DNA of 64,000 nucleotides from Kistimonas asteriae (GCF_018263925.1 NZ_JAEVHF010000006.1:182411-246410); one strand, 5' to 3'. Shown: positions 9,238-17,920, counted from the first letter of the stretch. Made by a program: numbers and translations. Notes: generated by a model from the letters alone, not told the origin.

Positions 9238-9563
9238 GGGATTCCTTACAAGCACTGAGTCTTAAAACATAACAGGGTATATTATCTCTGTGAGGGATGT
9301 TGTGTAGCAAACTATGCATGTGCCGGTAAGCAGTTATCATCGCCATCAGCAATTAGGTTTTTGAAATAAATGCGCTTGTCTGCACCGTTTTATGACAGAG
9401 TTCCCTAACACATTTAAGTTATGTCATAAGTCGTATCGGAATGTGACTTCTTAGAAGTGATTTCTATCGTAACTTTTGAAGATAATTATTTAATAATATA
9501 GCGGCAATCTGGAGAAACACTGAAGCTTGACTTGCCCCGTACTTCTCCAGAAAAGCACAGCTA
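9238..9563. other. Intergenic region, 326 bp, no gene seen
   Basis: AT-rich stretch between the topB start and the end of the next gene. The only structure I see is a long-armed inverted repeat, CTGGAGAA at 9509-9516 with TTCTCCAG at 9543-9550 (26-nt loop), just past the stop of the unknown gene on the minus strand. It has no clear T-run. Short frames here look spurious. Confidence 0.6.
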
Positions 9564-10481
9564 TTATTCATCCACAGGCTGCTGACTCAACTTATACTTT
9601 CTTGCTTTTTCATCTTCCATTTCTCTAATAGCATCATAATAACCAGGAAGCTCAGCCACATCGTTTTCCTTTATACCACGGCGCCGATTAAATCCTTGAA
9701 GTTTCCAACGAACATTCTCTACCTCTGCATCACCTAACACCTTTTGATGCAAGTCCTTATCGCTGAACCTTTTAGCTTTTAGCTTGAATAACTCTTCTGC
9801 ACGTTGATGACAAGGTGACTCAAACTTTTCATTCTTCTCCTTTATTAAATCAAGATTCATATCGACTTCTTTTTTTCTACGACATTGATTATAACTATTA
9901 TAAGAATTCCCCGCTCCCGGCTTCTTCTGCTGGAAAAGAATTCTTATTTCATCGGCATATAGCAAACCATCAACAGTAGTTACAGTTTCAGAAAAACGAA
10001 CTGTTCTAGTTTTATCTGCAAAATCTTTAAGGTGGCCTTCAAATTCTGCATCATTATCCTTTAACTTTTCTTCTTTGGGTTCAGGAAGATAACCAATAGA
10101 AGCTCTATGATTCCTTTCATCCATTAAATCCAGAGTTCCATCAAGTTCAGTTTGTTTCATTAACCCCCAATGTTCCAGCTTAGCTGCAAGAATTGCATCA
10201 GAACATAGTTTAAGCTTTTCTCTATATATTTCTTCTTTCTTTGCATCCATTTTAAATGGCCTTTCAGGAAGTTCTGATATTTCACCATTTAGAAATGCGA
10301 TCTCATCCGATAGGATAATGCTTCTATTCCGAACTTCCATTATTCTATGACGTACAGCTAATATTTTCTCTACAAGCTTACTTTCTCCACCAGTCACTCT
10401 TACACCTTTAGATTCACCTTTTTTTGGCGAAACATTTACCAAACCTGTTGATTTAGTACGCATTTGATTTCCCGATATCAT
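9564..10481 (-). CDS. Unrecognised charged coiled-coil protein
   Basis: About 305 residues, very rich in Lys, Glu and Asp, with no signal peptide and no membrane segment. Heptad-like stretches suggest coiled coil around residues 35-75 ('LVEKILAVRHRIMEVRNRS') and 190-250. The codons are visibly more AT-rich than those of neighbours, and flanking DNA on both sides is AT-rich too, which points to horizontal acquisition. GGGAGA lies 6 nt before ATG 10481, so I prefer that to the ATG at 10487. The N-terminus is Ser/Thr/Gly/Lys-rich and disordered-looking, as in many secreted effectors, but that is only suggestive. I recognise no domain. Confidence 0.65.
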   Translation of the reverse strand: MISGNQMRTKSTGLVNVSPKKGESKGVRVTGGESKLVEKILAVRHRIMEVRNRSIILSDEIAFLNGEISELPERPFKMDAKKEEIYREKLKLCSDAILAAKLEHWGLMKQTELDGTLDLMDERNHRASIGYLPEPKEEKLKDNDAEFEGHLKDFADKTRTVRFSETVTTVDGLLYADEIRILFQQKKPGAGNSYNSYNQCRRKKEVDMNLDLIKEKNEKFESPCHQRAEELFKLKAKRFSDKDLHQKVLGDAEVENVRWKLQGFNRRRGIKENDVAELPGYYDAIREMEDEKARKYKLSQQPVDE

Positions 10482-10487
10482 CCTCAT

Positions 10488-10906
10488 TCTCCCTGAATAA
10501 TATTGAATTAACGTCTAATCATTAATATTAAAAATATCTGCAAAAAAATAAAATTAGACATAAGTATTAAGTAAAGAAAATCTTAGAAAAAATAACAAAT
10601 CAATCACTTAAGTTACACAACCATTAAACCTTTACCATGCTCATTATCCAATCCACTTGAAAAGAGCACATATATAGGCAATCCCAAATAACAGCTTCAC
10701 ATGGCCTAGTCTTAATCCAGATAAAAACACAATAATACTTTCAAAATTAGAGCCACTTTTCTCCATACGCCCATATTCACCCATGACAACCAGAGTATGC
10801 ATCATTCATCTCATTTCTCAGCATACCAATCAACAGCTATTTCGATGTATCCATTCATATGCAAATGTGCCATATAATATGCTTTTATAAATCATAAAAA
10901 ATACAT
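10488..10906. other. AT-rich divergent intergenic region
   Basis: About 420 bp between two divergent genes, low in G+C and with no credible open frame. It holds TATAAT at 10873-10878, a candidate -10 for the lipoprotein hydrolase gene starting at 10907, without a convincing -35. The rest is A/T tracts in which I see no repeat or hairpin. Confidence 0.5.
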
Positions 10907-11731
10907 ATGTCACAGTTGCGATTAGTTACTCTCCTGATAATAACCCTGTTAGAAGGCTGCACATATACTCGCGATAGCACGGCGATCGTTAACCGCCTTG
11001 CCATATCACTGAATGCTGTGGCAGAGATAAGGGAGACTCGCCATTTTCACCTTCAAACTCTCCAAAACCTCGCAGGAGAGCAGAAAACACTGCGGGTTTA
11101 CATCGAGGGAGACGGCCATGCTTGGGCCAGTCGGCGACGCCCTTCACTGGATCCAACACCCCATAACCTGATGCTTATCGACCTGATGCGTCGGGATAAC
11201 TTTCCAGACCGTGTCTACTTAGCCCGTCCCTGCCAGTTTGTATCGAGTGAACACTGCAAAATTCCGGTCTGGACCAGCCTGCGCTACAGCCAACCCATGG
11301 TGGATACCCTTAATGAAGCCCTTGATCAACTAAAAGCAAAAGGACCGTATAACGACATTGAACTGATAGGTTTTTCCGGTGGTGGAACGCTAGCGCTGCT
11401 GATGGCAGCGAGTCGCAATGATGTCATTTCCATCAGGACTGTCGCAGGCAATCTGGATCCGGTGTTCGTCAATCAGTTTCACAATGTGAGTCCAATGCCT
11501 GACAGTCTTAATCCCATCGATTTCTCCAGTAAACTGGCCTCGATACCGCAATTACATTTTATTGGTGGAAAGGATACGGTTATTACACCGGCAGTCTATG
11601 ATCACTACCAGTCATCCTTCAGCAAGCAGCATTGCCTGTCACGTTATGTGAAGCCCGCTGCACGGCACAACACGGGCTGGGAACAATCCTGGCCGGAGCT
11701 GCTTGAAATACCGGTTAAGTGTCGTCAATAG
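10907..11731 (+). CDS. Alpha/beta-hydrolase-fold lipoprotein
   Basis: About 274 residues. The N-terminus (MSQLRLVTLLIITLLEGCTYT) is a lipoprotein signal with the lipobox L-L-E-G-C, so the mature protein should be membrane-anchored. A serine hydrolase nucleophile elbow is seen as 'IELIGFSGGGTLALLMA' near residues 158-174. Late in the protein 'HFIGGKDTVITPA' supplies a likely acid residue and 'AARHNTGW' a candidate histidine. Substrate unknown; similar proteins are annotated as putative alpha/beta hydrolases. No Shine-Dalgarno sequence is visible before ATG 10907 (the leader is A-rich), which is unusual in this window. Confidence 0.75.
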   Translation: MSQLRLVTLLIITLLEGCTYTRDSTAIVNRLAISLNAVAEIRETRHFHLQTLQNLAGEQKTLRVYIEGDGHAWASRRRPSLDPTPHNLMLIDLMRRDNFPDRVYLARPCQFVSSEHCKIPVWTSLRYSQPMVDTLNEALDQLKAKGPYNDIELIGFSGGGTLALLMAASRNDVISIRTVAGNLDPVFVNQFHNVSPMPDSLNPIDFSSKLASIPQLHFIGGKDTVITPAVYDHYQSSFSKQHCLSRYVKPAARHNTGWEQSWPELLEIPVKCRQ

Positions 11732-11900
11732 GCTAGCAACGTAAACGGTAAGCAAACACAGCAAGGCATTATTTGAACGTTTGACTCATCTACGAAATCA
11801 TCTATTTTTTAACTGTTTTTCATGACACTCCAACGGCTCTCCGGCAGAACCTTTCTTGCTATCGCCGGGAGACCATCCTCTCTATCAGCGGTACAACACC

Positions 11901-12425
11901 ATGCAACTGCCCAAAACCTGTGTCGCGGTTTACAAAACCCACCATGCCGCCGATGACGCCGTCAAACGACTGTCGAAAGCCGGCTTTGACATGAAAAAAA
12001 TCTCAGTAGTCGGCAATGACTACCATACGGAAGAACATGTCGTCGGTTACTACAACACCGGTGACCGGATGAAAGCCTGGGGAAAAATGGGCGCCTTCTG
12101 GGGCAGTATCTGGGGCATTCTGTTTGGTGCTGCCTTTTTTGTAATACCTGGTGTCGGCCCCATGGTGATTGCCGGCCCATTAGTGTCAGCTATTATCGGT
12201 GGTCTGGAAGGCGCTGCAGTGGTGGGCGGTCTGTCAGCACTAGGGGCAGGTCTCGCCAGCTTCGGTATTCCCAAGGACAGCATCGTCCGCTATGAACAAT
12301 CCCTCTCAGCCGGCAGCTTTCTGGTACTGCTGCATGGTACCGAGGAAGAGGTCGCTAAAGGTTCAAAACTGCTCATGGAAGTGACAGACAATGAAGCCGT
12401 CGATATTCATGAGAGAGACGAGTAA
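11901..12425 (+). CDS. DUF1269/YflT-like membrane stress protein
   Basis: About 174 residues. The N-terminal part ('CVAVYKTHHAADDAVKRLSK...') resembles the general-stress YflT-type fold. It is followed by a glycine-rich hydrophobic region with two membrane-spanning or membrane-inserting stretches ('AFWGSIWGILFGAAFFVIPG' and 'VIAGPLVSAIIGGLEGAAVVGGL', residues about 63-115). The C-terminal half returns to a soluble fold ('SFLVLLHGTEEEVAKG'). Proteins of this architecture are widespread but uncharacterised. I start at ATG 11901; the frame stays open upstream to a TTG at 11856 and neither start has a strong ribosome binding site. Confidence 0.7.
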   Translation: MQLPKTCVAVYKTHHAADDAVKRLSKAGFDMKKISVVGNDYHTEEHVVGYYNTGDRMKAWGKMGAFWGSIWGILFGAAFFVIPGVGPMVIAGPLVSAIIGGLEGAAVVGGLSALGAGLASFGIPKDSIVRYEQSLSAGSFLVLLHGTEEEVAKGSKLLMEVTDNEAVDIHERDE

Positions 12426-12435
12426 AACAAGAATC

Positions 12436-12469
12436 GCTGCGGCTGGAACAGTCAATGCTCAGCCGCAGC
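12436..12469. terminator. Hairpin between convergent genes
   Basis: Perfect 10-bp inverted repeat GCTGCGGCTG / CAGCCGCAGC with a 14-nt loop, lying between the stop of the DUF1269-like gene and the stop of phoQ. No long T-run on either side, so termination may be partial or Rho-assisted, in either direction. Confidence 0.6.
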
Positions 12470-12477
12470 ATTGTTGA

Positions 12478-13863
12478 TCAGGGTAAAATCAGGCGAAACA
12501 ACGCGCCCCCCATCGTCGAGGTATTAATCACCAGTTTACCGTCATAACTTTCTACAAGATCCAGCACCACGGCCAGACCGATGCCCTGTCCCGGGCTCAG
12601 GCAGTCAGCACGAACACCACGCTGAAGCACCTGTTCACGCTGATCATCCGCCAGTCCGGCGCCATCATCCTCAATCACCAGTACCAGGCTGCCAGATTCC
12701 CTTCCATTGTTATCCGCTGGCTGCACATAGCCACCGATACGCACCCCCTGCTGACAAAACTTGAAGGCGTTCTCCAGCAGGTTGCCCAGTATTTCCAGCA
12801 AATCGTTTTCATCGCCATGGAACAGGCAGGCAGCATCCAGGTTCACCTGCACCGATACCTGCTTGTCCCTGTAAACTTTGTCCAGCGTACGACAAAGATC
12901 ATGCACCAGAGGGCCCACCTGCACGGCCTGACGCATCAGCCCCTTGCGGCCAGTCACGGCCCGGTGCAGGTGATACCCGATGATCTGGTTCATACGATTG
13001 ATCTGCTCCATCATCGTTTGACGCAGCTCGGGCATCGACTGCCGATCAGGCCCATCCTGAATCCCAAGGGTATTGCCGACGCTCTGTAGCACCACCAAAG
13101 GCGTTTTCAGACTATGGGCAAGATCATCCATGGTGGTGCGGTAGCGTTCCCTTTGTGTTTTTTCTGATAACAGCAGGGTGTTAATACTACTGGTCAGGCA
13201 GCGAACTTCTGATGGGAAATACCCATCCAGCTGCTCTCGGGAACCCATTTCAATCTCCCGGATCTGCTGAATGACCCGGCGAAACGGCTTCAGCGACCAC
13301 CAGAGCGCCAGCCAGAACGTAGCAAGAATGACCAGCGATACCATGCTCATCCAGAGCATCAGGTGGTTTTCAAAGACACTGATAATAGCGAAATAGCGCT
13401 GGGCCGGTACAACCGTGACGAAGCTGTATCCCAGGGAATCCTGACCGACCGGCACATCAATTTCGTAGACCAGGAATTCTTCCCCTTCCAGATCCATGAT
13501 GCTGAAGGTTACCCGTTTTTCCAGATTGAAATCCGGCACATACGGTATGTCTTTACCCATGGTAGAGATGGATTGCCAGACCAGCCTGCCATTTTCGTCG
13601 TAAATATAACCATGCAGTTTTTCACCGGGTGTATTAAAGCGATTATCGATCAACCTCTCCGGCATGATCAGCTGACCGTTTTCTTCCCGCGCCGCTGCAG
13701 CCAGCATTGCGTTGGCATTGGCGGCCAGCTGTTCCCGGGCAGCCTTGTCCAGGGTGCGATTGAAGGAACTGAGTACACCGGCCAGAACCAGACCCAGGAA
13801 CAGCAGCAGCAAAGAAGCTACAGCCAGTGTCATGCGCCCCTTGAGGGATTCAATCAATGGCAT
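12478..13863 (-). CDS. phoQ: PhoQ-type sensor histidine kinase
   Basis: Sensor of about 461 residues. Two transmembrane helices (about 12-33 and 167-190) flank a periplasmic sensor domain containing acidic clusters, as in PhoQ, which senses Mg2+, acid and cationic peptides. After a HAMP-like linker ('LKPFRRVIQQIREIEMG') comes the dimerisation box 'MDDLAHSLKTPLVVL' with the phospho-acceptor His near 250. The ATPase domain has 'NLLENAFKF' (N box), 'VIEDDGAGL' (G1) and 'GQGIGLAVV' (G2). The start ATG overlaps the end of phoP by 10 bp, so the two are co-translated. Assignment rests on gene order and domain layout; a generic OmpR-family kinase is the alternative. Confidence 0.85.
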   Translation of the reverse strand: MPLIESLKGRMTLAVASLLLLFLGLVLAGVLSSFNRTLDKAAREQLAANANAMLAAAAREENGQLIMPERLIDNRFNTPGEKLHGYIYDENGRLVWQSISTMGKDIPYVPDFNLEKRVTFSIMDLEGEEFLVYEIDVPVGQDSLGYSFVTVVPAQRYFAIISVFENHLMLWMSMVSLVILATFWLALWWSLKPFRRVIQQIREIEMGSREQLDGYFPSEVRCLTSSINTLLLSEKTQRERYRTTMDDLAHSLKTPLVVLQSVGNTLGIQDGPDRQSMPELRQTMMEQINRMNQIIGYHLHRAVTGRKGLMRQAVQVGPLVHDLCRTLDKVYRDKQVSVQVNLDAACLFHGDENDLLEILGNLLENAFKFCQQGVRIGGYVQPADNNGRESGSLVLVIEDDGAGLADDQREQVLQRGVRADCLSPGQGIGLAVVLDLVESYDGKLVINTSTMGGALFRLILP

Positions 13864-14531
13864 GGCAGATCAAACCGATAACCCTGACCGCGCACAGTCA
13901 CAATCGGGTTTACCCCCGAGAACTTTTCAAGCTTCTTGCGCAGCCGGTTGATCAACACTTCCAGTACGTTACTGTCCGCCCCATGGTTATTACCGTATAT
14001 CTGATCTTCCAGAATCGTGCGCGATAACACCTTCTGGTGATTGCGCATCAGGTATTCCATCAGAACATATTCATAGGCCGTCAATGACACCGGTTCATTG
14101 CTAACAAAAAATGTCTTGGTCAGACTGTTAATACTGAACGGCCCGACCTCAATCATCGGTTGGGAGAAACCGGCTGAACGCCGAACCAGCGCATTCAAAC
14201 GGGCCTTCAACTCCTCCAGTTCAAACGGTTTAACCAGGTAGTCATCAGCTCCGGCATTGAGGCCATCGACCTTGTCACGCCAGTTACTCCTTGCCGTCAG
14301 GATCAGGATCGGCATGGCATTCCCCTCAGACCGCACCTGACGGATCAAATCCAGGCCACTGATACCCGGCAGGCCAAGATCCACGATGGCAACGTCCGGA
14401 TGATAATCCATCAGGTAATGGCGGGCAGCTTCACCATCCGTTGCACCGAGCGTGCAGTGTCCATCATTTTCCAGCTGATAGCGTAAATGGTGCAGCAACA
14501 GTTCTTCATCTTCGACAACAAGTACATTCAT
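13854..14531 (-). CDS. phoP: PhoP-type OmpR-family response regulator
   Basis: Regulator of 225 residues. The receiver domain has acidic pocket residues in 'VVEDEELL', the phospho-acceptor Asp51 in 'VAIVDLGLPG', Thr in 'ILILTARS' and Lys near 101 in 'YLVKPFE'. A winged-helix DNA-binding domain follows (about 125-222) with 'SLTAYEYVLMEYLM' and the recognition region 'SNVLEVLINRLRKKLE'. These regulators bind direct repeats with an 11-bp period. A repeat of exactly that form stands upstream of the outer-membrane barrel gene 1.3 kb away. Co-translated with phoQ; 52 bp separate it from the lipoprotein gene before it, so a longer transcript is possible. Confidence 0.88.
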   Translation of the reverse strand: MNVLVVEDEELLLHHLRYQLENDGHCTLGATDGEAARHYLMDYHPDVAIVDLGLPGISGLDLIRQVRSEGNAMPILILTARSNWRDKVDGLNAGADDYLVKPFELEELKARLNALVRRSAGFSQPMIEVGPFSINSLTKTFFVSNEPVSLTAYEYVLMEYLMRNHQKVLSRTILEDQIYGNNHGADSNVLEVLINRLRKKLEKFSGVNPIVTVRGQGYRFDLPCH

Positions 14532-14583
14532 GATCCGGCTCCGGCGATCAACAGCGCAATAACGATCGGGGTAAACACCGGGT

Positions 14584-14961
14584 TTAACGGAACGGCATCT
14601 GCTTGCAGACGTAGTAAGTCGCCCTGGGCTTATCGTTGTAGTTCAGGTCGATAACGCCAAACAGCAGCTTCTTGGGTGGAATATAGATATGGACATAATT
14701 AGCGCCTCTGGCTTCGGCGATCGACAGCGTCTGCTCGGAATCCGCATAAAAGCCGAGGAGAGCACCGGTATCGGTATAACGCTGAAGCAAGCTCTGTTCA
14801 AGCGTTTCATTGTGCACCATACGACACTCTGAAACGGGCTCAGGAGGAAACTGGCCGATCAAAATTTCACGGCCCGTTTCGGTATAACGGGTTTGCGTCG
14901 TCAGTTTAGCGCAGCCGACAAACAGCAACGTCACCGACAGTACAACGAATAATTTTTTCAT
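14584..14961 (-). CDS. Small lipoprotein (DUF4156-like)
   Basis: About 125 residues with a short lipoprotein signal (MKKLFVVLSVTLLFVGC) and lipobox F-V-G-C. The mature part contains 'EPVSECRMVHNE' and 'ARGANYVHIYIPPK', a pattern seen in small enterobacterial-type lipoproteins that expose a 'GANYV' strand (RcsF-adjacent or DUF4156-like families). Three further cysteines could form disulfides. No enzymatic role is apparent. It lies just upstream of phoPQ on the same strand and may share its transcript. Confidence 0.75.
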   Translation of the reverse strand: MKKLFVVLSVTLLFVGCAKLTTQTRYTETGREILIGQFPPEPVSECRMVHNETLEQSLLQRYTDTGALLGFYADSEQTLSIAEARGANYVHIYIPPKKLLFGVIDLNYNDKPRATYYVCKQMPFR

Positions 14962-15094
14962 GGTGTAACCCTGGAAATACTACCCATATTGGGGAACGCA
15001 AAAGGAGATAAATCAGAACCGGCGTCCGGCACTCTATGGCGGCCCATTGAATCAACGACCGCGACTCATCTCCATTATAAACCTGTCGTCCGAT

Positions 15095-15117
15095 ATCAGG
15101 CCGTCAAACGGCCTGAT
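15095..15117 (-). terminator. Hairpin after the outer-membrane barrel gene
   Basis: Perfect 10-bp stem ATCAGGCCGT / ACGGCCTGAT around a 3-nt loop, 20 nt past the stop codon of the barrel gene on the minus strand. Strong stem but no T-run after it. Confidence 0.55.
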
Positions 15118-15137
15118 CCAAAACAACAACCCACAGA

Positions 15138-15818
15138 TCAGAAGTGGTAGTTAATGGCCAGATAAGTGAGTTTCTGGTCTTTCAGCTTGAATTTGTACTG
15201 ATCACCGTCGATGTTAAATGACACTGAGTTGTTCATCTTGGTATAGCGGTAACCCAACTCTGCCGAAAAATGATCACCGAGCTCTTGAATCAGACCCAGT
15301 TGAACACCATACATCAGGGCATTGTCTTTCTTGGATTTCTTTTCCAAAGGCGTAACACCCGTGCCTTGGTAAGTGCCCTTAAACTCCGCTTCCATCTGGT
15401 TCATGCCCAGCGTTCCGCCGACAAAATATTGGGTTGTCTGTAGACCAAACAGATTGTCCACATAATCTGCAGAGAAGCTTAATTCACGGTTTTTAGTGCT
15501 GTAGGTTTCCTTATAGTTCACACCCATAAATGACCCACTTTCACTCGCTTCTACGCCCCCAGCCCCGAGAGTCGCATAAACACGGACATTATCATTTAAA
15601 TATTGACCCAGTCTCAGCGCGCCAAAACCAGGATCCTCCAGTTTGCCGGCAACATTTCGATCACTTGGGTACGTAGCTTTTTCACCATCCTGCTTGACGG
15701 AGATATCTTGCTTGACGGTACCGATGGCGGCACCGGCAAACCAGTCACCGGCCATCGCAGAGGAAGAGGCTGCTATACAGGCTGCAGCTAGAACACTTAC
15801 TGTAAACGGTTTAAACAT
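15138..15818 (-). CDS. Outer-membrane beta-barrel protein (OmpX/Opa-like)
   Basis: 226 residues. A signal peptide ends A-S-S-S-A-M-A-G near residue 24. The mature chain alternates hydrophobic and polar residues in strand-sized blocks and ends in 'KLTYLAINYHF', a C-terminal aromatic signature recognised by the BAM complex. Strand-like segments such as 'VRVYATLGAGGVEASE', 'QTTQYFVGGTLGMNQ' and 'HFSAELGYRYTKMN' suggest an 8-stranded barrel of the OmpX/OmpA-domain type. Function could be adhesion, serum resistance or envelope stability. The promoter carries a PhoP-box-like direct repeat (15888-15904) and phoPQ lies downstream, so Mg2+/PhoP control is a reasonable inference. Confidence 0.8.
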   Translation of the reverse strand: MFKPFTVSVLAAACIAASSSAMAGDWFAGAAIGTVKQDISVKQDGEKATYPSDRNVAGKLEDPGFGALRLGQYLNDNVRVYATLGAGGVEASESGSFMGVNYKETYSTKNRELSFSADYVDNLFGLQTTQYFVGGTLGMNQMEAEFKGTYQGTGVTPLEKKSKKDNALMYGVQLGLIQELGDHFSAELGYRYTKMNNSVSFNIDGDQYKFKLKDQKLTYLAINYHF

Positions 15819-15870
15819 GTTTCCTGGCCCCGGATTACGATCTATTTGGTATATATTGAAAAACGGGCGC

Positions 15871-15876
15871 AGTATG
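15871..15876 (-). promoter_or_regulatory. Candidate -10 element of the barrel gene
   Basis: CATACT on the minus strand, 4 of 6 matches to TATAAT, 11 nt downstream of the second half of the direct repeat. PhoP-activated class II promoters have a comparable spacing between box and -10. No good -35 is present, as expected for an activator-dependent promoter. Confidence 0.45.
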
Positions 15877-15887
15877 TTGAGTGAAAC

Positions 15888-15904
15888 CTTAACGGTTCCT
15901 TAAC
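15888..15904 (-). promoter_or_regulatory. PhoP-box-like direct repeat
   Basis: On the minus strand GTTAAG-N5-GTTAAG, a perfect hexamer repeat with 11-bp period about 70 bp upstream of the barrel gene start. OmpR-family regulators such as PhoP bind hexamers spaced by 5 bp ((T/G)GTTTA in enterics, TTCAG-type in Pseudomonas). The phoP gene nearby makes it the natural candidate regulator. Confidence 0.55.
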
Positions 15905-15932
15905 GAAAAAAACGCATAATTTGTAAGGAAAA

Positions 15933-15952
15933 CAGGGAACGAATGTTCCCTG
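15933..15952 (-). terminator. Intrinsic terminator after the secreted-protein gene
   Basis: On the minus strand CAGGGAAC-ATTC-GTTCCCTG (8-bp stem, 4-nt loop) followed by TTTTCCTT, 43 nt past the stop at 15995. A classical Rho-independent form. Confidence 0.75.
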
Positions 15953-15994
15953 AAATAAGGTTCCTTTGTGACCATGTAACCCGCTAAAACCACA

Positions 15995-16921
15995 TTATTG
16001 CGCAGGCACAAATCGAATCATCTGCCCATCACGGTTACGCACCAGTGCGGTAGAGAAGTCATCAGAATCACTGTAACCCACAGCCCATACACTGCCCGTC
16101 AATGCGGGATCGGCGTGAATGGCGCCCATTCGGGAATAGACGGCCTTGCCATAAGGAATTCTGAATCCGGTCAGATGATAGATAGTCTTACCCGATGCAT
16201 TGACGCCAGCAGCTTTAGCCAGCAGATAGAAACCACCGGCATCTTCCGACAAGGGCTGGTGCCAGTGTGGACGATCACGATGGTATTCCAGATAAAAGCC
16301 TTTGCCCTTATCCGTCATGAGAAAGTTGTCCACATAATAGCGTCCCAGCTGCATCTTCCAGATAGGATAACTGTCGTTAGGAAACGCTACACGACTGCCA
16401 GCATCCACCAAGGTTGCCCCATAATACAGCAGGGCATTATCCTCAGCCTCTACAACAGGCACAGTGACCGTTGTATCAGCGCTATCAACGGCAAGAACGA
16501 CATTATCTCCCAGGATATTTTCGTTACCACCGATATCGGCCTGATCGTTAATCCAGTCAGCAGTCACTTCTACATGGCGTGGCGCATCCACATTGACGCT
16601 GTTAGCTGCGACATAGTCTTCCAGATTGATCGAATCTTCTGTACATGCAGCTTCCGTTAATCCAGACGTAGGAAACACCGTATAACACGCTGTATTCTTT
16701 ACATTTTGGTGTAATCCCAAAGCGGTCATATTGGAATCAGGCTGATTCCCCTGACGATCAACCATCATATTATCGACCCATTGCAGACTGGTATTTAACG
16801 TATCAGCAATAGTGGAATGATTGGATTCAAACACTACATCATCGGTGACCAGCACAGTAGCATGAGCGATTGAAACAGATAAAAAGAGCAAAAGAACAGA
16901 ATAAATCTTGTTTAACTTCAT
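15995..16921 (-). CDS. Secreted protein of unknown function
   Basis: About 308 residues. I start at ATG 16921, preceded by TTGAGG, because a signal peptide (MKLNKIYSVLLLFLSVSIAHA) follows directly; the frame is open 69 bases further upstream. The mature part is acidic and strand-rich. It holds two regions: one with two cysteines ('NTACYTVFPTSGLTEAAC') that may form a disulfide, and one rich in Tyr, Trp and His ('GFYLEYHRDRPHWHQPLS'). The latter looks like a binding surface but matches no motif I know. It has its own terminator and so is probably monocistronic. Export to periplasm or medium is the only inference I make. Confidence 0.7.
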   Translation of the reverse strand: MKLNKIYSVLLLFLSVSIAHATVLVTDDVVFESNHSTIADTLNTSLQWVDNMMVDRQGNQPDSNMTALGLHQNVKNTACYTVFPTSGLTEAACTEDSINLEDYVAANSVNVDAPRHVEVTADWINDQADIGGNENILGDNVVLAVDSADTTVTVPVVEAEDNALLYYGATLVDAGSRVAFPNDSYPIWKMQLGRYYVDNFLMTDKGKGFYLEYHRDRPHWHQPLSEDAGGFYLLAKAAGVNASGKTIYHLTGFRIPYGKAVYSRMGAIHADPALTGSVWAVGYSDSDDFSTALVRNRDGQMIRFVPAQ

Positions 16922-17109
16922 TGAATTAACCTCAATAATACAGACCAAAGCACTCGCCGTATCAAACAACGACAAGACGTTGGACAGCATTCATCAAGGT
17001 GAGTTCAGAAAGTTGCTGAAATAAAAGCACTGATTTAAAAAGAAAAAGTGAATAGCGAATTCATACTATTTCATATGAACGGTGTTTTCCCATATATCGA
17101 TATGTTTAT

Positions 17110-17862
17110 TCATGCGTCATTCTCTCTATCTTCGTCTTTTTCTGAACGCTGTTGATTTTTTTTCTTTTTCTTTGAACTCTTACCACTCATACGATAGCTA
17201 TCGATGGTTAGCAGGCAATCTTTGCTGGCAATGGCAGTGGTAGCGGTGGATGCACGCTTTTTCGCAGCTGCATGAAAAGAACCCGGTGCGGCGCGGCCTG
17301 TCCGCTCCTTCTGCATTTTAGCCTTGGCTTTTTCGACTTTATCCGTTACAGCTTTCTTATGTTTCTTATGACCCAGTTCCTTCTCTTCAATCTGGGAAAT
17401 ATACTTGGACATGGCGCTGGATGCTGCCTTCAGATCGTATTGCCCCATCTCCATTTTGGTCAGTTTGATATTGGTTTTCACCTGACGATTCGACAGGCTT
17501 TTGAGAATGACAGAATCATCCTTATTACTTTTACTGGCTAATTTATGACTCACCAGAAACAGGTTGATGGTCTTTTTATCTGCACCGGGAAGGATCGTCT
17601 GAATACTTTTATAAAATTGTGCGTCAGCTTCCTTGCCCCTGGATTTAAATAAGGTGCTCAATAATTGCTTGATTTGTCGACCACTCAAACCCAAGTCCTG
17701 ACCGGAGGATTTTCCACCTTTATCCCCCAGCTGGCTGGTGCCGCCATCCGATGATTTAACGGCATAACCTTTCTTGCTGCCTTCCTCTACGGACGGTTTG
17801 GCTGGCATTGTCGAGTCTTTATAACTGGACGAACTACTGGTTCCAACACCTTTTACACTCAT
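17110..17862 (-). CDS. Unrecognised Ser/Lys-rich protein
   Basis: About 250 residues with no signal peptide or membrane helix. The first 60 residues are Ser/Gly/Lys-rich and probably disordered. A helical domain spans about 60-160 ('SGRQIKQLLSTLFKSRGKEADAQ...'), followed by a lysine-rich coiled segment, and the C-terminus is highly basic then acidic (KKKKKNQQRSEKDEDRE). ATG 17862 follows a GGGGTG; a GTG at 17868 is also possible. A disordered polar N-terminus before a helical domain is common in type III-secreted proteins and their partners, but no secretion genes are in this window. Function unknown. Confidence 0.65.
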   Translation of the reverse strand: MSVKGVGTSSSSSYKDSTMPAKPSVEEGSKKGYAVKSSDGGTSQLGDKGGKSSGQDLGLSGRQIKQLLSTLFKSRGKEADAQFYKSIQTILPGADKKTINLFLVSHKLASKSNKDDSVILKSLSNRQVKTNIKLTKMEMGQYDLKAASSAMSKYISQIEEKELGHKKHKKAVTDKVEKAKAKMQKERTGRAAPGSFHAAAKKRASTATTAIASKDCLLTIDSYRMSGKSSKKKKKNQQRSEKDEDRENDA

Positions 17863-17920
17863 TTTCACCCCGTTTTCCAGAACATACGTCTCTTTTCAGC
17901 ATAGCAATCCGCCTTCCCGC

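Noticed and set aside
14532..14583. PhoP box in front of phoP
   Set aside because: GTTAA and GTTTA elements are present but spaced by 12 rather than 11 bp and read more like an imperfect inverted repeat.
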